DNA of 64,000 bases from Stachybotrys elegans (lineage: Eukaryota; Ascomycota; Sordariomycetes; Hypocreales; Stachybotryaceae): the NCBI GenBank assembly GCA_020746835.1, contig JAGPNK010000005.1, positions 2,108,001 to 2,172,000 on the forward strand. Reading direction: 5' to 3'. The position numbers and the translations under genes were made by a program. Each line of letters starts with the position of its first letter. Positions within the stretch are counted from its first letter, which is position 1. Shown one piece after another: positions 56,023-64,000 of this stretch. Under the pieces are notes generated by a model. That model was given only the letters and a program-made list of their open reading frames with translations, ran no database searches and was not told where the DNA came from.

Positions 56023-56379
56023 AGTTCGGGCTCGGCATTACCTGATTGTTTGAATGATGGGTTCTAATCACGCTCTTGAGATAATGCTCCTCTATGAAAC
56101 TACCATCTTTATCGTCAGAGGGAGCCTCCTCGAAGTCACTGGTCTGTATCCCATTGGGGCACACGAACGGGAAATCCCACATAAAACTACCATGGACTAA
56201 ACGTTTGTTTCTTTGGCCAAAATTGGACTGATCTTGAGGAGTCGGAGTCGAGAATTATTCAAATTAAGAATGTAGAAGGGTTCGCTGTCTATTGCCATGA
56301 TATTAAAATGATAGTAGTCCGCTCCGTAGCTGATGTATGCACCCTCCCGTTAGTCACATGCAGTGAATGGCACTTTTGC
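56023..56379. other. Gap containing short insertion copy A
   Basis: This 357-bp gap separates two convergent genes. It contains copy A of the short dispersed element (56107-56180) with its direct repeats, and otherwise AT-rich 3' flanking sequence. Confidence 0.6.
56094..56193 (-). mobile_element. Short insertion, copy A, with flanking direct repeats
   Basis: The body is 74 bp (56107-56180) and matches copy B at 58586-58659 on the opposite strand with two transition differences. It is bordered by ATGAAACTACCAT (56094-56106) and ATAAAACTACCAT (56181-56193), 12 of 13 identical. These border repeats are absent from copy B, which has its own pair. The body starts GTGGG and ends GATAAAG in its own orientation and contains two small inverted repeats, GGGATTTCCC and GGAGGCTCC. 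It is too small to encode a transposase, so it would be a non-autonomous element or a retroposed short RNA. Confidence 0.6.
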
Positions 56380-57834
56380 TCATTTCTTGAACTTGGCTTG
56401 AATCTCCTCCTCGGTGAACTGTTGTGTGCATCGCTTGAGGAGAGCCTTCCTCTGCTCCATGGTCATTGGTATCTGATCGCCCAATGGAACCATGCATTTG
56501 GCTAGAGTATCGTAATCTTGTAGCATCAAACGCACGGTAATCATCAGGTAGTCAATATTGTGGAATACCAGAGCCTGCTGGGAAGCGTAGGTGTCCTTGC
56601 TCTTGAGGAAGGATACTGGGTGCTCTCTCCAATGCCTTAGGGGGTTGAGGTGGTGTGACGTGTGGTATCCGTCATTGAAGCAGTGACGGTTGCTCTGTTG
56701 GAGAGGGTCAGCAAAATACACTGGGTAATGATAACAAAGAAACGCACCGCAACGTCGATGAGGGTAATGCTCGACCTGTAGTCAGAATCGGGGTCGTCCC
56801 GGTCAACAAAGGCATGCTGGCCCCAGTTGCCGATCATGAGGCCGAGGCGAAGCAGTAGGAGCGGCAGAAGAAAGACGAAGAAGCAGGCTCTAGGGTTGAG
56901 GCGATAGAAGGTGTAGAGTGTTGCGTAGCTCGACATTTCCCAGAAGAAGGCCTTGACAGCCATGGTAGGCCTCTTGTCATACAGAAAGTACAGTGGGAGG
57001 TCGAACCAGATGAGAAAGAAGAAGCGGCCGATGTAGTGAAGCAGATGGAAGATGTTGTCTCGCTGGTAGCGAAGGGTAGATGACAGATCGTGAGGCCCAT
57101 TGCCCTCGACGTGGTGGTGCTTGACATGGTGGTAGAAGTAGGTGTTCCACGTATGTCCCATGAGAGGATCAGTGATGTAAGGGAAGAGGCTATCGAATAG
57201 CCAGAAGTTCTTGTTGAGAATTCCGCGCATGTGAATATGCTGGTGCATCATGAGAGTGTATGTGCCCATGTAGCTGAACTGCATAACGAAATGCAAAACG
57301 CCATGGAGGTAGGTAAAGTGTCTGAAGAGGACTATTGCGCTGGGGATGGACGTCAGGAAGTAGAGCAGCAGGTGGGTGACCATGACGACATCTGTTTCCA
57401 CGCGGACAAGGGATTTTGCCATGCGGATGTAGGGCTGGACGATGCACGAGTTGAGCCAAGAGGGTGTGCTGAAGCTATCGTAATCGACTCCCATCATGAT
57501 GGTGGGCTCGAAGCGCTTGTCCTTGGGGTTGTTGAGCCCCATAAGGGTATCAAGGATGGCATCATCATCAGCGTCTTGGCAGGGTCCTGAGCAAGAGTTA
57601 GGGCTGGCTTGGCGAATAAAGCTTGACGGCGAGCGCAAGAAAGAAAAAGAAGAAGAGGAAGAAGAAAAAATACGAGTGAGTCTCACCATCTTGAGCCTGA
57701 GGCTTGGTGGGAGCTCCATTTGCGCTCCCGTTGGCGGCCTCGGGATGGTGATGTCTCTTGAGATCAGAGGCCAGACTCTGAAGCAGGAGGCGGTCTGCCT
57801 TGGTCAGATCCTTGCTAAAGACGATGTGCTCCAT
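56380..57834 (-). CDS. Membrane fatty-acid desaturase-superfamily protein
   Basis: Three exons (57687-57834, 56748-57586, 56380-56694; minus strand, introns 100 and 53 bp) encode 433 residues. The fold is the di-iron membrane desaturase/hydroxylase type. Hydrophobic helices occur at VMVTHLLLYFLTSIPSAIVL, FVFLLPLLLLRLGLMIGNWG and elsewhere. Three His-rich clusters are present: MMHQHIHMRG, YHHVKHHHVEG and HCFNDGYHTSHHLNPLRHW. The N-terminus (MEHIVFSKDLTKADRLLLQS) is soluble, with no signal peptide and no cytochrome b5 domain. The start is the first ATG in frame. The order and spacing do not match the standard delta-9 or delta-12 desaturases, so the substrate is open; a lipid or alkyl hydroxylase is also possible. 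Both splice joins keep frame and lie within conserved-looking sequence. Confidence 0.88.
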
Positions 57835-60109
57835 TTTGACTTTGACCGACTCGGAAAACCCCAACTGGCGTTACAGAGGGTGGGATCCAAGGGAATGTCG
57901 ATTCAAAATACGGAACATGTAGATTCTACCAGGAATCCAGGGGTTGGCCAAAGGAGAAAATATGGAAAAAGAAAAAGAAGGAGAAAAGAAAAAACTTCAA
58001 AAAAGCCGCCCGAGAGAGCAACGGCACTCAGGGGCTCAGGGTCCTGCGGCGCGCACTGGCTGACATGGGGAGCAGATAACGGGGCGCCAGCCTAATACTG
58101 GTACATTGTTAGTGCGCTTTTTCTCCATGTCGCTTCTCAAGTCCCGGGAGACGACCCAGCGAAGGGGGGTGAGGGCATTGGCCCCGGATTCGTGGTGAAG
58201 GCGACATGCACATCTGCTCATTTTTTATCAGATGTCATCGAATGATGGGAAGCATTGCCCGCGCCGGCAGATGGTGGTGCATTAGCTGTTGGGAGACGAG
58301 CTGGAAGGCTGGACAATCCCCACTCAGAGGGCAAACAGGACAGGGGCCTTCTGAAGCCATTCTGAAGTGGAGAAAGGCAGATGCCTAGATGCATTCCAAT
58401 CTCGAGACACCCATGTCAGGCTTATTCTTATTCTCTCCAACAATTGTGCACAGTGCCGTGTTTCTATATAAAGAATATAAGCATCCGACAGCAGCGGGTG
58501 CGTCTATTGGATTTTGTTGTAGCCAGACATTATCGGCAAGGTCTGGTATTTTCAAACTGTTCCAGCATGTGATTTCAGCAGAATGTGGGATTTCCCGTTC
58601 GTGTGCCCCAATAGGATACAGACCAGCGACTTCGAGGAGGCTCCCTCTGACGATAAAGACGATGTAATTTCAGCAAAATTGTGCTGATATTTGGCTGTTT
58701 CTAAGACATCAGTAGAGACTACGTTTCTTACTGTTCTTTTATGCTTCTTACTTTTGACTTTTCGGAAAAGAGAAGAAAGAGGGGAGAGGAGAAGCCATGT
58801 TGCCTGCAGCTGAAGCACACTTTGGCGAAACAAAGGCGACGAAAATATGATAGAGTAGGTGCGTTCAGTGAGGGGACAAGAACAATAGTGTGTGCAAACA
58901 ATGATGGTGGCCCTGCTGCCCGCAGGCCAAAGAACAGGATCAAACAATGAAGGTATCTTCGGAATTGCCCGTTGGCCGGAGCCAGAGAACAATGAGGGGG
59001 CAGCGGCGGCGACGAAAAATATTGGAAGAAAATCCTAGATGTTGATGTGATGCGATTTCTTGTCTACATTCTACAGGTTGTATTCCAGCTCATAGGGTGA
59101 TATTGGTTGTGGTTAGTAGTCAGATACTAAGAGCAACAGCAATTGCGTAGTCTCTTTTTCAGACTCTTTTTGCCTTTTTACACTGAGAGTGGCGACCTGC
59201 CTTGGTTCGAAACACACCTTTAGCCTCATCTAGGATCCCATATCAACAACACCGGGAAACTCGTTGAAAGTCTGACCTAGTTTTTGTCTCTTTAAGCTAC
59301 GGCCAGACAACAACGGGAGCAGCCAGAGAAAGGCGTTGGTTTATCATCTTTGGGAAACACTGGAACTTGTTCAACCTCACAGATATAACCACACTTTGCC
59401 AAGTGATTGATTCGAGTCAAAGACGTTACAACAGATCCATATAAGATGTCAACCCAAGCCGCTGGGCCAAATGCTTGGTTGTCGGTATTGACTTGCGTCG
59501 AGTCGGGCTCAACTAAAGGCGAGCGCAGTGCAGTTGCAGGTCCACTCGCAGCACGATTTCTCGGTTACTCTACCACAAAACTTCAAATGAAGAAGCAGGG
59601 CAATTCATTCCAGGACGGGAAACACAAGGCGGCCAATGGGCTCAGGCTAGGTCCCCAATGTGGAAGGACGTGCCGAGAACATGGCACAAGATAGGGCGTA
59701 GTCTACATCAGGTCAAGTTTTGGACAGTTCGGATCCACAGGAGAAAGGACAATGGATAACCTCGGCCAAGCAAGTCTGCTGGCATCGTGGATTCGATTCA
59801 TGTTCTACTAAGTGGAGCGGATGGATGCTGTGGGGATGCATAAAACAGTGTTAGCTTAAGATGGTCGCACCGTCTACACCAGCAAGCCAGCGTGCGCAAC
59901 CAGCCTTGGCCACAGTGCGAATAGCCACTAGCTCGCCGCCCAACGAATGAGAGGGCTGGGATTAATACTCGAGGCCCCTCCGAATGCCGGAATGCTCAAC
60001 TCTTGGTATCTGATTTTGCACCACCAGCCTTTCCATCGACAGAGAAGATCATTCTCACGCTCCTGACAACCCCCTTGATAGCCCGATATTCGCATCCAAT
60101 CCCTTCACC
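57835..60109. other. Divergent promoter region with short insertion copy B
   Basis: This 2.3-kb region lies between the divergent desaturase and catalase genes. It contains copy B of the short element at 58586-58664. A TATATAAAG lies at 58466-58474, about 120 bp before copy B, with no gene recognised downstream of it. Nothing else is supported. The catalase promoter should lie in the last few hundred bases. Confidence 0.5.
58570..58680 (+). mobile_element. Short insertion, copy B, with flanking direct repeats
   Basis: The body (58586-58664, 79 bp; first 74 bp shared with copy A at 72 of 74 positions) is bordered by GTGATTTCAGCAGAAT (58570-58585) and GTAATTTCAGCAAAAT (58665-58680), 14 of 16 identical, both differences being G to A. 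The border repeats are unrelated to those of copy A, as expected if each is a duplicated target site. The body ends with an extra ACGAT compared with copy A. Like copy A it is free of stops in one frame (MWDFPFVCPNRIQTSDFEEA and on), though coding is doubtful. Confidence 0.6.
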
Positions 60110-61981
60110 ATGCCAGGTAAGAGTCCTGCCCGCCGCCAGCAAGACGGGCGTCAGTGCTAACACGCATCCCAGACCAGAAGAAGCAGCGCGTCTATACCGA
60201 CGGCAATGGACGTCCCAGTAAGATGACGCCGCTCACATGAGACTGCACGTCACACCAAGCTCACACGCGGCCTCTAGTTGAGAACCCCAAGGCGTCCCAG
60301 CGCGTCGGCTCCAATGGCCCATTGCTGCTCCAGGACTTCCACCTGTATGAGGAATCCCGAGCCACGCCGTGATAACTCCGCTCTGACCTCACCGACCGCA
60401 GCATCGACCTCCTCGCTCACTTTGACCGTGAGCGCATCCCCGAGCGCGTCGTCCACGCCAAGGGTGCCGGTGCCTACGGCTTCTTTGAGCTGACGGACCC
60501 CGTCGATGACCTCGTAAGTCCTCACCACGTCCTCCTCCTCCTCTTCACACATGCCCCCCTCTGACCAGACCTAGACCTCCAACCCCATGTTCCGCCATGT
60601 CGGACAAAAGACCAAGCTCGTCTGCCGCTTCTCCACCGTCGGCGGCGAGAAGGGCTCGGCGGACAGCGCCCGCGACCCCCGCGGCTTCGCCCTCAAGTTC
60701 TACACCGACGAGGGCAACTGGGACTGGGTCTTCAACAACACGCCCATCTTCTTCCTGCGCGACCCCTCCAAGTTCCCCATGTTCATCCACACCCAGAAGA
60801 GGCACCCGCAGACCAACCTCAAGGACACCAACATGTTCTGGGACTACCTCTCCTCCAACCAGGAGTGCGTCCACCAGGTCATGCACCTCTTCAGCGACCG
60901 CGGCACCCCCTACTCGTACCGCCACATGAACGCCTACTCGGGCCACACCTTCAAGTGGACCAAGCCCGACGGCACCTACAACTACGTCCAGATCCACTGC
61001 AAGACGGACCAGGGCAACAAGACCTTCACCGCCGAGGAGGCCGCCAAGATGGAGTCGGCCAACCCGGACTGGCACACCGAGGACCTCTTCAACTCCATCA
61101 AGAAGGGCGAATACCCCAGCTGGACCTGCTACGTCCAGGTCCTCAGCCCCGAGCAGGTCGAAAAGTTCCGCTGGAACATCTTTGACCTGACCAAGTGAGT
61201 TTCCCGGAGCCTTGCCATGGCCGGACATGACCAGCAGCTAACGGATCCAAGGGTCTGGCCCCAGAAGGAGGTTCCCCTGCGCCGCTTCGGCCGCTTCACC
61301 CTCAACAAGAACCCCGAGAACTACTTCAGGTACGCCCCTTCACTTCAATAATTAAGAGTGTGAGACTAACACACCCCCCAGCGAGATTGAGCAGGCCGCC
61401 TTCTCGCCCTCTCACCTCGTTCCCGGCGTGGAGCCCTCCGCCGACCCCGTCCTCCAGGCCCGCCTGTTCTCGTACCCCGACACCCACCGCCACCGCCTCG
61501 GCACCAACTACCAGCAGATCCCCGTCAACAAGCCCCTCAACGCCTTCAACCCCTTCCAGCGCGACGGCGCCATGACCGTCACCGACAACTACGGCTCCCT
61601 GCCTCACTACCCCTCCACCTCGGAGCCCAACCTGTACACCACGGTCAAGCCCACCCAGGCCAAGGAGACCTGGCACGGCGCTGCCGAGGTTGTCGCGCTC
61701 CCCGTCACCGACGAGGACTATGTACGTCAGCCACTGCCCAATCCATGGACCAAGTATGCTAACTACCTTTTTAGGTCCAGCCTCGTGCTCTCTGGGGAGT
61801 GCTCGGCCGCACGCCCGGCCAGCAGGAACACCTCGTCTCCAACATTGCCGGCCACCTCTGCGGCGCCGACAAGCGCATCCGCGAGGCCACCTACGGCATG
61901 TTCACGCGCGTCCACCAGGACCTCGGCGCCCGTCTTCGCCAGGAGACGGAGGCCAAGGTGCCCATCAGCGCTCGCCTCTAA
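60110..61981 (+). CDS. CTA1: Catalase, small-subunit, possibly peroxisomal
   Basis: Eight exons (60110-60116, 60173-60217, 60278-60344, 60402-60513, 60575-61194, 61252-61329, 61382-61721, 61775-61981) encode 491 residues. Catalase splits hydrogen peroxide to water and oxygen using haem b. The catalytic distal His is in [13 protein letters not shown] (near 58), the Asn in [13 protein letters not shown], and the proximal haem-ligand Tyr in [34 protein letters not shown] is the conserved strand region. Length and lack of a C-terminal flavodoxin domain place it in the small-subunit clade. There is no signal peptide. The C-terminus is SARL, and ARL is a known weak variant of the peroxisomal PTS1 signal, so peroxisomal location is likely but unproven. 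The first exon has only 7 nt (MPD split by an intron). Confidence 0.95.
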
Positions 61982-62153
61982 GCGGGCAGTCCATCTCCCA
62001 TAATTGCGTATTCTATTGGTTATATAGCCTCAGGGTTTGACAATTTTTTTGCTGTAGCATAGGTAGCATGGCTCTTGCTCGAGTTCCGAGGAAATTGCAT
62101 TATTCTATTCTCCTTGACCCCTAACCTTTCCAGTGCTTACCCCGTCGTCTACA

Positions 62154-63374
62154 TCATGAAACCCCGAGGTCGCGCTCAAACTCCCGCCATTTCGTGCCAA
62201 TCGGCTGGATAAACGTCGAGCTCTTCCTCGTCTCGTTCAGCGGCGTCACGCCCGACACCAAGTACAAGGGCGTCATCTCGCCGTCGCTGCTGAAGAAGAG
62301 CTTGGGCCGCTCGCGCCGGTTGTACGTCTCGGCCGACCCGTCGGTGAAGTTGACGGTCGAGTTGTACGCCTCGTGCAGCCTGAAGTGCCAGGGCCCCTCC
62401 AGGTTCCGCGCAAACAGGTGCGCCCCCACGCGCGGATACCGCCGGCCGTCGTGCTCGACGTAGTCTATCATCCAGTGGTTGAGCGAGTGCCAGTTGCCGC
62501 GCTTGTCGCGCCAGAGGAAAGGGTCCTCGGTCCAGAGGGCGTTGTCGCCGCCCTCGGTGGTGTTCCACTCGGCATTGTATACGTGCGTGTACTCTGCGTC
62601 CCACTGCGGCGAGGTGAAGATGTCGTAGTCCTTGATGAGCAGGGCGATTTCGCTCGTCGGATTGTCTGGCGCCCAGAGCGGGAAGGGTGAGGGGTTAGTG
62701 GCGTGGATGCCGTTGGGACGGTCGCTGTTGACGACCATCCGGAACTCAGACCATGGGCCTCGAATGTCGTCGGTGCTCGCCACGGAGATGTTGTTCGGCC
62801 ATGCCGTATACGAGAAGCTCATGCAGCGATCCAGAGGGCCGGCGTCCACGCCGATGGCGTACATGAGATACTTGTCGTCGGCAGGGCTGTAAAACACATC
62901 CGGATTGTGCCGAAATGGCGTTGTCACCGTCTGCTGATAGTGGTATGGTCCCTGTGGTCCGGTCCTCGACTCAGCTCGTATGATCTGCGAATGCGGTCTC
63001 CAGCCGCCGAGCCCACACCCATTGGCGAACTGCGACGTGAATAGGTGAAACAGCCGGGGATCCTCGGGGTCCTGCAGAATGCGCCCTCCCCACGAGGCAT
63101 TGCCGTGCGTGCTGTAGTCACCCGGGTTCGTGACGGTGGTGTAGTTGTATCCCAGGTTGCGCGTCGCAGGCGCGAGGTCCAGACGTCCACAGTCATGGCC
63201 GAACCACCCGGCGTCGCACCTGCACACCTTTTGCGCCGGTCGGGCGGCGGCGGCCGTGATGTTGGAGCATTTTTGCACGCAGATGCCATTGAGGCTGCAG
63301 TCCTCGTCCGTTTCACAAGCGTGGGTGGCGTGGAGGAGGACGGCGCAGGCCGAGAGGAGAGGGAGCAGCCGCAT
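62154..63374 (-). CDS. Secreted EGF-like plus beta-propeller (GH43-like) protein
   Basis: A single exon from the ATG at 63374 gives 406 residues. MRLLPLLSACAVLLHATHA is a signal peptide. An EGF-like, disulphide-rich segment follows: CETDEDCSLNGICVQKC, then VCRCDAGWFGHDCG. The rest resembles a five-bladed beta-propeller of glycosidase-family-43 type: WGGRILQDPEDPRLFHLFTS, PDVFYSPADDKYLMYAIG, GPWSEFRMVV, WTEDPFLWRDKRGNWHSLNH and RRERPKLFFSSDGEMTPLYL. The EDPFLWRD segment resembles the propeller Asp/Glu sites of such enzymes, but I cannot confirm a catalytic triad. Many NxS/T sites (NIT, NYT, NAS, NIS, NTT, NST, NFT, NET) fit a glycosylated secreted protein. Sugar binding or hydrolysis is inferred, not shown. 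Confidence 0.85.
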   Translation of the reverse strand: MRLLPLLSACAVLLHATHACETDEDCSLNGICVQKCSNITAAAARPAQKVCRCDAGWFGHDCGRLDLAPATRNLGYNYTTVTNPGDYSTHGNASWGGRILQDPEDPRLFHLFTSQFANGCGLGGWRPHSQIIRAESRTGPQGPYHYQQTVTTPFRHNPDVFYSPADDKYLMYAIGVDAGPLDRCMSFSYTAWPNNISVASTDDIRGPWSEFRMVVNSDRPNGIHATNPSPFPLWAPDNPTSEIALLIKDYDIFTSPQWDAEYTHVYNAEWNTTEGGDNALWTEDPFLWRDKRGNWHSLNHWMIDYVEHDGRRYPRVGAHLFARNLEGPWHFRLHEAYNSTVNFTDGSAETYNRRERPKLFFSSDGEMTPLYLVSGVTPLNETRKSSTFIQPIGTKWREFERDLGVS

Positions 63375-64000
63375 GGTCCTGCAATGGCTCTCCACACGGC
63401 GCGCGATTGCAAAGGGAGGCCTCGGTCATCTACTGTACTGTCATGAGAAAGGGTTTGCGTGCTCGTCACCCCCTTTGCAGGGCATCTTTTTCTCGCACGT
63501 CGGTCTAGGATTTGCCGAAATTTGCCATGATCCAACATGGGTTGGGCCAGGCATAAAGGCCAGGTTATCCCCGCACCCAGACGGTGAGAAGGGAAGTGCG
63601 TTGCGGGGATCTTTTTTTGTAAATAGTTGAGGGCAGTCCTCATCCTGGTGATACTGTATGGTAGTTGTCCCTCACTGCTCAGTACCTATTACACCCTCAG
63701 AACAAGGTACCCTCCAGTGGCTGCCACCATTGTCACTGCAGCTTCAGACCGATTGTTATATAAAGCTGAGGGAGCCTTTGCATTCTCATAACCACAGCTA
63801 CACGTATTTTCTCTGTTAGCGATGTGTGGCATTTCCTGCCTGTGTGTCCCAATGGGATATAGACCAGCGACTTGGAGGAGGGCCTCTCTGATGATAAATA
63901 TTAAATCAATAGATGACAATTGGTTAGAAAATACTCTTGATTGAGAAAAGCTCAAGGCTCGTGGCTACAGTAATGCCAATGTCAAAGTTTTCCAGCTACT
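63375..64000. other. Right end: promoter-like sequence and short insertion copy C
   Basis: The left part is the promoter of the secreted propeller gene. TATATAAAG occurs at 63757-63765 on the + strand, followed by a C/A-rich leader-like stretch, so a gene running out of the window to the right is possible but not seen. A diverged copy of the short element occupies 63825-63900. Confidence 0.5.
63825..63900 (+). repeat. Diverged copy C of the short dispersed element
   Basis: These 76 bp align without gaps to copies A and B over most of their length, sharing blocks such as CCCAATGGGATA and AGACCAGCGACTT. Many of the differences are C/T or G/A transitions. No convincing flanking direct repeat remains, and the frame open in A and B is interrupted here. 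It is best read as an older copy. Confidence 0.6.

Noticed and set aside
59190..59225. GGTTCGAA resembling a tRNA T-loop/B-box
   Set aside because: Flanking bases do not pair into a T-stem, and no A-box or acceptor stem is present at the right distance.

Overview
The window is nuclear DNA from a filamentous ascomycete (Pezizomycotina, most likely Sordariomycetes and probably Hypocreales). Genes sit on both strands with kilobase gaps. Introns are short (48-100 bp) with GTRNGT donors and CTAAC/CTGAC branch sites. The content is typical of moulds: noxA, a multi-PAS hybrid histidine kinase, a HET-domain protein and a CorA-like giant. The species cannot be named from the sequence alone. Exon structures below were built by hand from splice signals, reading frame and family conservation, and every intron-containing model except the CorA-like one closes in frame.

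Layout. 1-25.4 kb is a mostly conserved housekeeping block: an SH3 protein of the Nbp2/Skb5 type (+), a Cys-rich orphan (-), the RNA cytidine acetyltransferase Kre33/NAT10 (-), mitoribosomal mS38/Cox24 (-), the Mpv17-family Sym1 (-), a roughly 1,890-residue CorA-like membrane protein with a Gly-Tyr repeat and an apparent frameshift (-), a small membrane protein (+) and the SMP/C2 lipid-transfer protein Mug190 (-). 25.4-40.5 kb is sparse and regulatory: a 4.5-kb gene-free stretch leads into NADPH oxidase noxA (+), which converges on a soluble hybrid histidine kinase (-). 40.5-43.3 kb holds the DNA-protein crosslink protease Wss1 (-) and a SAM methyltransferase (-).

43.3-54.4 kb looks accessory: a decayed coding remnant, a small cysteine-free secreted protein (-), 3.5 kb without recognisable genes, a HET-domain gene (+), alanine aminotransferase (-) and another gene-free 1.7 kb. 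54.4-63.4 kb carries a secreted carboxylesterase (+), a desaturase-like membrane enzyme (-), a catalase with a possible peroxisomal tail (+) and a secreted EGF-like/beta-propeller protein (-).

The most unusual signal is a family of tiny insertions in the last 8 kb. Two copies of a 74-79 bp sequence (56107-56180 and 58586-58664) are nearly identical, lie in opposite orientations and are each bordered by a different 13-16 bp imperfect direct repeat, as expected for target-site duplications. A third, diverged copy lies at 63825-63900. Second is the CorA-like gene, where a one-base loss creates an ATGA stop/start overlap exactly where conserved sequence should continue.

Functionally, noxA (superoxide production), the histidine kinase (candidate stress sensor) and the catalase (peroxide removal) touch redox signalling, but nothing in the layout shows that they are co-regulated.
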